Assembly (NCBI GenBank): GCA_020630065.1
Contig: JAHDCC010000001.1
Location: 175,566-239,565, forward strand
DNA length: 64,000 bases
Origin: Acidimicrobiales bacterium
Lineage (GTDB): Bacteria; Actinomycetota; Acidimicrobiia; Acidimicrobiales; SZUA-35
Reading direction: 5' to 3'
The translations under genes were made by a program, and so were the position numbers. The notes below the pieces were generated by a model, which saw nothing but the letters and a program-made list of their open reading frames with translations, did not search any database and was not told the origin of the DNA. This document shows, piece by piece, positions 19,134 through 28,173 of this stretch (the stretch's first letter is position 1; the number at the start of each line of letters is the position of its first letter).

Positions 19134-22100
19134 TTACTTCGACGTTGCCCGAGTCTTCGAGCTTTTTGTTTTCGGTGGTGGTGCCCATCCGGTTACGTTT
19201 TCGATGGTAAGTCCGAGTGTTGAAATTTCTCGTTGAACGAAGGATTCTAGTTGGTCTCCGTTGCGACGACCTTGCGGGTCGGGCTCATTATGCCATTGTT
19301 TGACCCATGGGACTAGTTCCCAGATGCCTGCTAGCAGGGCAGTTAGTGTCTCTTGGTTGGTATCGGGTTTTCGTTGGACGTAGATTTCGGCTAGTGCTCG
19401 GCCTTGTTCGGCGTGGTTCCATCCGGCCCATCCAAATAGTGGTGATGTGTCTCCGTCGGTTGCTTGAGCGTCGGGATAGAAGATGAATCGTTCTTTGGGC
19501 ACGTCGAGCTTTCCTCGGTGTTTCCAGGCGGTGGGCACCATGTCTGCTGATGAGTAGACGGGGGGTTTGTCGATTGTGCCGATCTGTTCGGCTTTGAGTT
19601 CTGCTGCTTCTGTTTCGGTCAGGTAGTTCGGGTCGTCTGATTCTAGTTTGCTGCGGGAGTCTATGCGGTCTTCGTGCCGTTGCAGTTCCCACGTTTTTTC
19701 CCAGACCGCTCTTTTGCGCATGCCTGATGGTTTGAGTCGTAGTCCTGCTACGTATGGGGCGGCTTCTGAAGCTAGGAGTTCGCCTACGAGTTTGGGTACG
19801 CTGACGTCGGCACCTGCGTAGAGTTCTGCGACGTCACCAAACCCTTCGACGTTTGTTAGCGCTGTTTGGGTTATTCGGGATACCGAAACGATTGAACCGT
19901 TGCGCCATACCGGCAGGTTTTCGATGGCGTCGATAAGCCATTCACGCAGAGCGTTGGCTTGGAGGTCGTGCCACGATTCCCAGTTCCATCGCCGTTTGAA
20001 TTCCGGTTTCTCTATGAATCCGACGCCGGCCGGGTCGGCTTCGATGGCGGCGATGCGTTGTTCTACTAGGTTTCGGTACTCGTCCGACCAGTGGTCGGGC
20101 AGTTCTGTTACCGGCGTGGACCCGTGTCGTTTAAACCAAGTTGTTTCTTCTAGCCCAGCGGCGACTCGGCGAGCCAGCACAATTTCGAATGCTCGTTCAC
20201 CTAACTGGATCGGCGTGAGTGAATCGACATTTTCGGACAAGTCTGTTTCAATCAAACCGTAGTCGTGCATTGTTCGCCAGTCCAATGACTCCTGCGCCGC
20301 AACCAAAAGTCGGCGAGTTTCTTGAGCTTTTTGGGTGGCTTCTGCGAGAGCTTTTGCGTTCGGTGATTCGTTTGTGCCGTACTTTTGCGGCAGAAGTGAT
20401 TTCACCTCCTCTGACTGTCGATCTAGGTACTCAGCTAGCCGAGTATTACCTGCATCGACGAGTGGGAATTCTTTGAGTTGAGTCCCTGTAAACTCGAAAA
20501 AGTTCTCGAAATCTACGGTGGTCTGGCGGGCGCCAAATTTGTCTACGGTACTTCCCTTATTGTGGCTTACTTGTTTCAACCAGAAACAGCCAACAGATGA
20601 GTTAAGCGGGCCGAGGAGTTTAAGGTGGTCGTCCTCAGTTGCCCCCTGCGGCAACTTTATTACCGGCGCAGATTGTTTGAAAACCTTGCCGCCACGATCC
20701 AACACAAAATGATTGTGCGTAGCCACAAACGCAAAGGCAATCGATAAACGGGCCTTTAGTCGGTCCACTGTAACCTGGTGCCACCCCCACCAAGGGCGTC
20801 CTTCCTCAAAGTATGATTTCTTACTGAACGTTCGCCGCTCACCCAGAACTGTTCTTTGTGGCCAGATCCAATTCATTTCCTGGCCAACTGAATCAACTGA
20901 AAGCCATCCACTCTCGTCGTATGGAAACCAAGCCAATTCTTGACTCGAAAGCGCCCAATCTCTCACCTCAGTCCCCGAAACGGAAACGCGTACTTGTTCG
21001 GCAGGCAAACTAAAGTCTGGAAACTTTGACCAACCCAAGAAAACAGGGTCACACCCGGGTATGGCATTGATCCCGACTGAGTCAGACAAGTCAGAAACTC
21101 GAATTGCAGAGGCGGCATCGACTCGAAACCATAGGTCGGCTCCGCCGCCGAAAACTACGGGGTGGGTTTGAAGGCGTTTCCGGGGCCAATCTACCGAGCG
21201 AACGTATTCGGTTGTTGAGTCTGCTTCGTCTACCTGTTTCTCGATTGCGGTCCATACCAAACCTTCGGCCGGGACAGTTGGTGTTGAGGGCTCGCCACGC
21301 AAACCCATAACGGCTCGGACTGTCTTAGTAACCGGTACCCGGTTGCGGGCGAACATGATAATCGTCGGTGTGCCGTGACCAGGAATATACGCACCAGACA
21401 TGTCGATTATTCCCGTCAAGTCCCACGTCGGTAGAAATTCTTCGACCAGTTTCGAACCAAACTCTCGTTTCATAAACGAGTTAGCCGTTATCTGACCAAC
21501 AAACCCAGCCTGAGCGTCTTCAGCCCCAGGCTGGGCCAATCCAAATAATCGTTCCGTAAACGGAACCCCCAACGAATACTTACCCTTGCACGAGTTGTAC
21601 CGGCGGCGATACGAAGCATTCGCCGCCTTATCCTTGACCGTTATATATGGGGGGTTGGCGACCACTGCCTTATACGTTTTTGACAGAACCTCATCCAACA
21701 GCTCAGGGTCCTCGGTTTCGTAAAGGTGTTTCGTTTCCTGCATCGTAGAATCAACGTTTAGCCTCTGTTGAGTAGACGTAGGCCCGTGAAGTAACGAATC
21801 GCCAACCGCTACTCGAAGGCTGAAGTCGTGAACGTTAACCAACCGTTTGATGCCGCAAACATTCATCGCAGCAATCAACAACCGGAACCGGGCAATCGCC
21901 ACCGCATAAGGGTTCAGATCGACCCCAGCGATCGCAGCCAACGCCCGCTCGGCGTGCGCCACCTTGTTCGCTGTAGGTTCGGCTCTGCGCCACGCCTTGA
22001 ACAACCGGTCGAACGCACCCAATAAAAAGTGGCCCGACCCGCACGCAGGGTCAATCAAATCAGTGTCGGCCAAACCAAACTCGTCGATCGCCGGGTCCAA

Positions 22101-22742
22101 CGTCCGATCCAAAATAAACGATTCAACAAAGTCGGGGGTCTGAAGCAATGCGTACTTCGCTCGAACATCAGCCGAAATGTCCTGATACAAATCACCCAAA
22201 AACCGGGTATCCAACGCACTATCGGCAAAGTTGAGTCGCAGCTCACCCGACGTTTCGTCAAGACGCCACCAAAACTCCAGCAGCTCCTTACAACCAAACG
22301 CCGACGGAGCAACCTCCCACACCGGGTTGTGTTCACCGAACAGACGCTCCGTCGCCGAAAAACCCTTCATCTCTTCAAAGACTTCAAGCAAATACGACTG
22401 CTGATTCTTCTGAGGGCTTTTAGTTACAAACTCTGTATACCGATCTTTCGCTATTTGCAGCCGATCTCCCGGGCCGGCGATTTGAATATCGATGAGCTCG
22501 TTGTCTTCACAAAACCGAATAAACACACACGAAAGAACCCACGCCACCGCAATTTGAGTAAGTCGATCTTCACGCCAAACCTTAAACGCAATACCAGTCC
22601 GGCCAGCATGCTGAGCCGTCAACCACTCGACGTGCAACAACTGCTCAGCCAAACCGCCTTCGTCGTAACGCTCTCGAAGATCTTCCAGCAGGGTGTTCAC
22701 CATCGACACCGAATCGGCCAACAACACTTTCGAATCGATCAT
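19134..22742 (-). CDS. pglX: BREX type 2 adenine-specific DNA methyltransferase PglX
   Basis: A 1202-residue N6-adenine methyltransferase. The SAM-binding motif DPACGSG is at 231-237 and the catalytic NPPY at 363-366, the gamma-type order. The long C-terminal half would hold target recognition and has Trp-rich stretches typical of PglX. It methylates a non-palindromic BREX site so that self DNA is spared. The ATG overlaps the pglW stop (ATGA, 4 bp), and pglY follows 15 bp later. PglX genes are often phase-variable; no inverted repeats, recombinase or homopolymer tracts are seen here. Base composition of the coding strand shifts partway along the gene (see findings). Confidence 0.94.
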   Translation of the reverse strand: MIDSKVLLADSVSMVNTLLEDLRERYDEGGLAEQLLHVEWLTAQHAGRTGIAFKVWREDRLTQIAVAWVLSCVFIRFCEDNELIDIQIAGPGDRLQIAKDRYTEFVTKSPQKNQQSYLLEVFEEMKGFSATERLFGEHNPVWEVAPSAFGCKELLEFWWRLDETSGELRLNFADSALDTRFLGDLYQDISADVRAKYALLQTPDFVESFILDRTLDPAIDEFGLADTDLIDPACGSGHFLLGAFDRLFKAWRRAEPTANKVAHAERALAAIAGVDLNPYAVAIARFRLLIAAMNVCGIKRLVNVHDFSLRVAVGDSLLHGPTSTQQRLNVDSTMQETKHLYETEDPELLDEVLSKTYKAVVANPPYITVKDKAANASYRRRYNSCKGKYSLGVPFTERLFGLAQPGAEDAQAGFVGQITANSFMKREFGSKLVEEFLPTWDLTGIIDMSGAYIPGHGTPTIIMFARNRVPVTKTVRAVMGLRGEPSTPTVPAEGLVWTAIEKQVDEADSTTEYVRSVDWPRKRLQTHPVVFGGGADLWFRVDAASAIRVSDLSDSVGINAIPGCDPVFLGWSKFPDFSLPAEQVRVSVSGTEVRDWALSSQELAWFPYDESGWLSVDSVGQEMNWIWPQRTVLGERRTFSKKSYFEEGRPWWGWHQVTVDRLKARLSIAFAFVATHNHFVLDRGGKVFKQSAPVIKLPQGATEDDHLKLLGPLNSSVGCFWLKQVSHNKGSTVDKFGARQTTVDFENFFEFTGTQLKEFPLVDAGNTRLAEYLDRQSEEVKSLLPQKYGTNESPNAKALAEATQKAQETRRLLVAAQESLDWRTMHDYGLIETDLSENVDSLTPIQLGERAFEIVLARRVAAGLEETTWFKRHGSTPVTELPDHWSDEYRNLVEQRIAAIEADPAGVGFIEKPEFKRRWNWESWHDLQANALREWLIDAIENLPVWRNGSIVSVSRITQTALTNVEGFGDVAELYAGADVSVPKLVGELLASEAAPYVAGLRLKPSGMRKRAVWEKTWELQRHEDRIDSRSKLESDDPNYLTETEAAELKAEQIGTIDKPPVYSSADMVPTAWKHRGKLDVPKERFIFYPDAQATDGDTSPLFGWAGWNHAEQGRALAEIYVQRKPDTNQETLTALLAGIWELVPWVKQWHNEPDPQGRRNGDQLESFVQREISTLGLTIENVTGWAPPPKTKSSKTRATSK

Positions 22743-25700
22743 GCCGCCGCACCCTGCGACTCGACCCAGCTGAACGGAACCCGAACAAACTCGTTTGGCG
22801 AAACAATACCGATCGGCTTACCGTCGACCACCGGCCCGTTAACGCCACCCTCGGTCGGGATCAACACCCAAACCGACCTCGTCGAACCAGGCTCAGACTG
22901 AACATGTACCCGAAGCCGTTCAATCATCGTCAACTTCTCATACCGAGCCAACAAACCAAGATTGTGAAGAAGAACCGTACCTTTGACGTCGCGTATTTCG
23001 CGCTCCACTAGCTTTACCGCCTCACCCACCAGACTGCGAAGATTAGTAGCATCTTCAGTACCCAGCGAAGCAGAATCGGAATCGAGCACAACCTGCCAAT
23101 CGACCTCCCACGCCTCAGCTTGAGCTTTCAACTGGTTCAACACCAGCCGATCAACGTCAATCAACGTAACCCCAGCCTTATCGAACGCATCAATAGCCTG
23201 CCGGTAGCGATTTTTCCTCATCGTTGTCGACATCACCAAAAGACGGCCGTTACCCCTAGCCGCGGCCAGCCGCTCATCGAAAGAGTCGTCCTCGCCTAGG
23301 GTTGTCAACACCGTGGAAGAAGCCGTGACAGAAGAAAACGCGGTCGAACGGTTCTTAGTGCGCCAAACCATGTCGGTCGGTACCCACTCATAACCAAGGC
23401 CCAACTCGGCCAAAACGTCGGACACCTGATCTGGGGTTGGAAACTCAGCCACCATCTGCGGGAACCGGGCACGTACCCTATCTTCCAGCACTTTCGGCTT
23501 CAGTTCATCCATTCCGAGAAGTGAACCGACACTTCGTTTAATGGCACTCTCAACGCTTATCTCAACCGTATACAGCTCACCCCGAGAAGAAACAGCAGCC
23601 GACTCACTCATCGACGCTGCGAGCGCAACAAGATGCAGCTCGCTCATAGGAGCGAAGCCATCAGGCGCAGAAACTCGCCTCAACCCTTTGATAACCCCGT
23701 CGGCAGTCAACGCAGGATCTTTCTCGGCGATACTGCTCGCCCGTTCGCCAAGCTTTAACGCATACGCAATAACCGCGTCCGGGTCGGCCGTAGAACGCGA
23801 CTCAAAATTCAACGGATCAAGCGCAGCAATGAAAACATCGCCACGACGCCGAACAACCCAACGGGTGCCCGGCTGACTACCCTCAACATCGAAGACGGCA
23901 CGAACAGCAGCACGGCCTTTCGCTGTTCGTTCCGGTTCCGAAGTAGTAGAACCACAGCGGGCCAAAAGATCCTTAGCTAGCTGATCGAGCGTTGCAACCC
24001 CACCACGGTTCTCCAACAACGACGCAACCAACGCCCTAACAGCTTCCAACGAATCGATCTCGGCCCAGGCAACCCGCATCGGGCCAAGCACCTGGCTAAC
24101 AGCAGCCTGATTAGTGCCAACCGACCTGGCGACAGCGGTCTGGTTAGGCAACGTTCCGTCCGATTTCTCAGCTAAACCTAGATGCAGCTCAATAACTTCC
24201 TGCTGCTGGTCGGTTTCGACCTTACTCATCAGCTCGGAGACCAACCGGTCGACGTTAGGTAAAACCATCTCGCCATTCGTGGAATCATCACCTCCAGGGC
24301 CATCGAATTTCTTCTTTAGCTGCTTGATTGTTTCACGAATCTCACCAACCGTCTTCTTGCCAACCCCACGCATCCGGTTGAGAGCCACCGGATTCACCTC
24401 AAGCAAATCATCCACCGTGCTCAAACCAGCCCGACTAAGAGCACTGAGCGCCCGTTTCGACAATTCAAGTTCGTGTAACAACGTCAGGCGGGTAACTAGA
24501 ATTTCTGGTTCCAGAACAGGCTTAGCGGCAGACTTCGGCTTGACGCTCTCGGCAAAACACTTAGCCCAAGCAACCAGCATTTCTTCGGCACTATCAAAAC
24601 GGTCGGCGACATCACGAGCGAAGGCTTTTCGGAAGAAACCCATTAAAGACTCGGCGTACCCAGCGTCGAAACGGGCTACGTCGAGATTCACTTCAGAGTC
24701 AACCATCATCGGATCAGCATGATCAACGCCCCACGTCGGAAGCTCATTCGTAGCCATCTGATAAAGAACCACAGCAGCCGAATACCGCTCGGCGTGAGAA
24801 TCCCACCGATTACGACCATCAACTCTAAGAAACGGGTCGATGAACCCAGTCGTACCTACGGTAATCTCCGAAACTGGGGCCTTCGTTAACGAGAAGTCAA
24901 AGATTACGAGATGGCGTTCCTTATTTTTCCCTTGAACAGCAACACCAATATTCGCTGGCTTCAAGTCTCGGTGAGCGATACCCATACTTTCCAAATAGGC
25001 GACAGCATTCAGAAGATCCGTTCCCCAGCGTTCCAAAAAATCACCAACAGGACCATCAGCATTAAGGCGCTGAATGAGCGTTTCTTTCCCAGCCCTCGCT
25101 AGCAACAAAGCCTGACGACCACCTATAACCAACGGATCAGAAATAAGACGAACGATTTGGTTATGGTGGAGATTTCCCAACGAATCAGCTTCGTCACGAA
25201 GCTGCGAATCATGCGACTCCGAAAGTGAAATTTTGAGAACACGTTCCGCTCCGTTCGCCTCCTCATCGGCCACCAACAGCGCAACGGCAGACGCACCTTT
25301 ACCCAGTCGTGCCCGCACCTCAAACCGTTCAGCCAAGTAGTCGCCTTTACGAGCGTCGAGCGGCTCGACCTCAACTATTTCCGGCTGCAGAGAGACCGTC
25401 TCAGCTTTCAACTCGCGCTCTGCCTCATCAAGCTCACCTAACAGCTCTTCAATAGCCAGATACCTGTCAGAAGGGTCTTTCTGCGTAGCCCTCCAAACTA
25501 ACATTCGTAACGTCTCAGGGACACCGTCGACGACACCGTCCAAAGACAAACCATCGAAGCTTAAAAGATGCTCATCAAGTTCACCAGGAGACGACGCTGC
25601 ATGATGACCAGAAAAAATTAGGTACCCCAAGGCACCAAGTGAAAAGACATCTCCAGGACGCGGCGACGGTCTCACCGTGTTACGCATCTCTGGAGCGCGG

Positions 25701-26902
25701 TAGCAGTCTGTCTTGTCCCCGTTGGCACTAACCGCCGAGGCCAAGGACGACATCGTAGTTGGCAACTTCGTCTCGCCGTTGTCAAGCTGAGCTCGAACGC
25801 CTTCGTGCCAATCGCGCACCTTAACCGACGGGTTATCAACATCACCCGAAACAAACACTGACTGCGGCCCGAGAGAACGATGAAAGATGCGGTTGTTATG
25901 TGCATATGCCAACGCCTCGGCCACATCGCGGAACAGACGCAGCCGAATATCCATCGTCAGACGGTCAACGTTTTGGGATAACCATTGACTTAGATTTACA
26001 GCAGAATCCTCGTACGGGAAAATTAAGGCTGGGCCTAGGTCATGGTCCGCGAAGTTCTCGGGACACTCAATTCCAGGATGAACTTCTCCTTGGAAAAGAG
26101 TGAACTCTCGTTCCGCTGCCCGAGCAGCGCTTCGACGTTGATCCTCTGTGGATGCTTGACCGTGTGGGAACAGGCGAACCCTGCGTTTGCGCTCCTCATA
26201 ACGACGATGCTTCGCCTCGTAATCTTGATAAATATCGCCGTAGTCAAGCTTCTTACCCAAAACGAAGTCATGAACCGTTCGAAGCCCAATCGATGGTTTG
26301 ATTCCAAGTTTCTCAAACGCTCGACGCCCCGAAGCCAACGACTCAGGCGAGTACTGCCGCGGACGACTCCCATCAGTATTGACTTCCAAACTGGTTAGAG
26401 CTTGTTTGATAGAAGGTAGCTTCTTTTTGCCAACCCAGTCTGCCCCCGCAGGTCCGACTACACCCATGGCGAAATTGTCGCGCAGCTGAACATCTTGATC
26501 TGCATTAGTCAAGAAGACTAACGCAGATATAAATGGCAGTTTCGCTTTGCTGCCGACTTGTCTTTTCATCACCGCCTGAAGCATCTTGGCTTTGTGGTTC
26601 GTCAGTAACAGCGGATTGCGCTCTTCCCACGAACGGCCACTGACCTCTCGATACCACGAACTCGTATTTCCTTCGAGTCGTCCGTGGAAATGTTTCAGCT
26701 CAACCAGGAAAAAACCCTTCGGAGCCAGGACTAGGCAGTCCACCTCGAAGATCTGACCCGAAGTGGCAATAAACTCAAAATTGGGCCACGCAAGATAGGG
26801 GTTTTGGTCTGGGAGGGACTCCCGGAGCAGATCGAGCCCGAATTGTTCATGATCGTACGGCGTAGCGTTGATAACATTCCAACGCTTCGATTCAGGTTTC
26901 AG
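22739..26902 (-). CDS. pglW: BREX type 2 serine/threonine kinase PglW, NERD - pseudokinase - kinase
   Basis: About 1387 residues if it starts at CTG 26900-26902. The first conventional start (GTG 26743) would cut off 53 residues that look like the conserved PglW N-terminus, including YLAWPNFEF. The CTG has a good GAGAGG about 8 bases upstream, and the frame is closed by a TGA 12 bases before it. Domains: NERD nuclease-like (Asp55, Glu68 and Lys70 in VELKH); a first kinase fold at about 270-490 with HRS (341-343) for HRD and DWH for DFG, so probably a pseudokinase; a second kinase with Gly-loop GKGASA (534-539), Lys557, HRDLKPAN (644-651) and DFS (669-671) for DFG, probably active; a helix-hairpin-helix region; and an unassigned C-terminus. 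First gene of the BREX operon. Confidence 0.9.
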   Translation of the reverse strand: MKPESKRWNVINATPYDHEQFGLDLLRESLPDQNPYLAWPNFEFIATSGQIFEVDCLVLAPKGFFLVELKHFHGRLEGNTSSWYREVSGRSWEERNPLLLTNHKAKMLQAVMKRQVGSKAKLPFISALVFLTNADQDVQLRDNFAMGVVGPAGADWVGKKKLPSIKQALTSLEVNTDGSRPRQYSPESLASGRRAFEKLGIKPSIGLRTVHDFVLGKKLDYGDIYQDYEAKHRRYEERKRRVRLFPHGQASTEDQRRSAARAAEREFTLFQGEVHPGIECPENFADHDLGPALIFPYEDSAVNLSQWLSQNVDRLTMDIRLRLFRDVAEALAYAHNNRIFHRSLGPQSVFVSGDVDNPSVKVRDWHEGVRAQLDNGETKLPTTMSSLASAVSANGDKTDCYRAPEMRNTVRPSPRPGDVFSLGALGYLIFSGHHAASSPGELDEHLLSFDGLSLDGVVDGVPETLRMLVWRATQKDPSDRYLAIEELLGELDEAERELKAETVSLQPEIVEVEPLDARKGDYLAERFEVRARLGKGASAVALLVADEEANGAERVLKISLSESHDSQLRDEADSLGNLHHNQIVRLISDPLVIGGRQALLLARAGKETLIQRLNADGPVGDFLERWGTDLLNAVAYLESMGIAHRDLKPANIGVAVQGKNKERHLVIFDFSLTKAPVSEITVGTTGFIDPFLRVDGRNRWDSHAERYSAAVVLYQMATNELPTWGVDHADPMMVDSEVNLDVARFDAGYAESLMGFFRKAFARDVADRFDSAEEMLVAWAKCFAESVKPKSAAKPVLEPEILVTRLTLLHELELSKRALSALSRAGLSTVDDLLEVNPVALNRMRGVGKKTVGEIRETIKQLKKKFDGPGGDDSTNGEMVLPNVDRLVSELMSKVETDQQQEVIELHLGLAEKSDGTLPNQTAVARSVGTNQAAVSQVLGPMRVAWAEIDSLEAVRALVASLLENRGGVATLDQLAKDLLARCGSTTSEPERTAKGRAAVRAVFDVEGSQPGTRWVVRRRGDVFIAALDPLNFESRSTADPDAVIAYALKLGERASSIAEKDPALTADGVIKGLRRVSAPDGFAPMSELHLVALAASMSESAAVSSRGELYTVEISVESAIKRSVGSLLGMDELKPKVLEDRVRARFPQMVAEFPTPDQVSDVLAELGLGYEWVPTDMVWRTKNRSTAFSSVTASSTVLTTLGEDDSFDERLAAARGNGRLLVMSTTMRKNRYRQAIDAFDKAGVTLIDVDRLVLNQLKAQAEAWEVDWQVVLDSDSASLGTEDATNLRSLVGEAVKLVEREIRDVKGTVLLHNLGLLARYEKLTMIERLRVHVQSEPGSTRSVWVLIPTEGGVNGPVVDGKPIGIVSPNEFVRVPFSWVESQGAAA

Positions 26903-27096
26903 CTTTAATTCCTCTCAAATTGACATAGCGGTACACGCAAAATCGTTTTGGCTTTATCGTCGAGGCCACAAAGGAGTTTAGTCTTTTTTCTTGATGAGAC
27001 TCCAAAAACTTACCCGAGATAAATAGTTGCCGGAGGAAACGGAAGCCTAAGTGAGACGCTATGAGCGAGCCCCATATTGCATAATTATTAATTAGG
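26903..27096. promoter_or_regulatory. Divergent intergenic region pglW/argC
   Basis: A 194-bp region with the BREX operon leaving leftward and the arginine operon rightward. It must hold both promoters. The ArgR-like box at 27078-27091 lies on the argC side; no clear operator is seen on the pglW side. Confidence 0.6.
27078..27091. promoter_or_regulatory. Candidate ArgR box upstream of argC
   Basis: TGCAT-AATT-ATTAA (27078-27091) matches the ARG-box pattern TGAAT-wwww-ATTCA at 8 of 10 fixed positions, with an all-A/T centre. It lies 6 bp before the first argC ATG. ArgR is encoded in the same cluster, so arginine-dependent repression is likely. Confidence 0.65.
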
Positions 27097-28173
27097 ATGT
27101 ATGGTGATTCAATGTCTTTGGGTTCTTCAACATCACAACACTACAAGGTCGGAATTGTCGGCGCTTCCGGTTACACCGGTGTTGAACTTCTCCGCCTGCT
27201 AGCCGGGCACCCCTATCTTGATCTAGTCGTCGCAACCGGAGACTCCAAAGCGGGAACCGCAATCGCCGACCTTTATCCAAGTCTGGCCGGTCACTACAAA
27301 GACCAAAAGTTTCAGGCCTTTGAGCCCGAAGACTTTGATGGCCTAGACCTCGCATTCATTGGATTGCCTCACGGTCTGAGTATGGATGTTGTGCCTCGGC
27401 TACGAGGAAAAGTCGGGAAGATCATCGACCTCGGGTCGGATTTCCGGCTCACCGATCCGGAACTCTACCCACAGTGGTACGGGGCGAACCATACCCACCC
27501 CGAACTATTGGGTGAGTTTGTTTACGGTCTCCCAGAACTGTTCCGAGACCAACTCATAGGGGCCGAACTTATAGCGGCAACCGGGTGCAACGCCGCAACC
27601 TCAACACTGGCACTCACACCGTTTGTCGACGGAGGTTACGTCAAACCAGAAGGATTGATCGTCGACCTCAAAACCGGCGTGTCGGGTGCAGGTCGGCCAC
27701 CAAAAGAAACTACAACCTATTGCACAGTGAGCGACAATGTCGCCCCATACGCAGTTTTGACTCACCGGCACACCCCAGAAATAGAACAAGCCATTACCGC
27801 TCGAACTGGTACGGAAGTTTCTGTACTGTTTACCCCGCATCTGGTGCCCGCCAACCGGGGAATCTTGGCTACCTGCTATGCCGAACCCAAAGAACCAATG
27901 ACGTCAGAGCAAGCCATCGAAATATTGGCTGATTTTTATCACGGAGAGCCGTTTGTGGTAGTAAACGAACGGGTGCCGACCACCAAAGTCACAGTCGGTT
28001 CTAACACCGTCCACATGTCGGCACGCGTCGACCCTCGGACCGGGCGGCTCATAACTATGGCCTCACTCGACAACCTGATGAAAGGCGCATCAGGAATGGC
28101 AATACAGAACGCAAACCTGGCGCTTCAACTACCTGAAGATTCAGGTCTAACGACGATAGGGGTCTACCCATGA
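27097..28173 (+). CDS. argC: N-acetyl-gamma-glutamyl-phosphate reductase
   Basis: Third step of arginine biosynthesis: NADPH-dependent reduction of N-acetylglutamyl phosphate to the semialdehyde. A Rossmann loop (GIVGASGYTG) is near the N-terminus, and the catalytic cysteine is in ATGCNAATS (Cys164 from ATG 27097). Length (about 353-358 residues) fits the family. A second ATG at 27112 (MSLGSSTSQHYKVG) aligns better with family starts and may be the real one; neither has a strong Shine-Dalgarno. The stop overlaps argJ by 4 bp (ATGA). First gene of argCJBDFR. Confidence 0.95.
   Translation: MYGDSMSLGSSTSQHYKVGIVGASGYTGVELLRLLAGHPYLDLVVATGDSKAGTAIADLYPSLAGHYKDQKFQAFEPEDFDGLDLAFIGLPHGLSMDVVPRLRGKVGKIIDLGSDFRLTDPELYPQWYGANHTHPELLGEFVYGLPELFRDQLIGAELIAATGCNAATSTLALTPFVDGGYVKPEGLIVDLKTGVSGAGRPPKETTTYCTVSDNVAPYAVLTHRHTPEIEQAITARTGTEVSVLFTPHLVPANRGILATCYAEPKEPMTSEQAIEILADFYHGEPFVVVNERVPTTKVTVGSNTVHMSARVDPRTGRLITMASLDNLMKGASGMAIQNANLALQLPEDSGLTTIGVYP

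Noticed and set aside
19134-22742. Phase-variable pglX switch
   Set aside because: No inverted repeats, invertase gene or homopolymer tract could be found in or near the gene.
22029-22901. 290-codon plus-strand frame opposite pglX/pglW
   Set aside because: The opposite strand codes conserved methyltransferase and kinase sequence, and the translation shows no domain.
9347-26902. DISARM or a plain restriction-modification locus
   Set aside because: PglZ, PglW, PglY and BrxD are specific to BREX type 2, and no DISARM-specific genes or restriction endonuclease are present.
26977-27004. Imperfect hairpin upstream of pglW as an attenuator
   Set aside because: Only about 6 of 8 pairs match around a T-rich loop; too weak to call.
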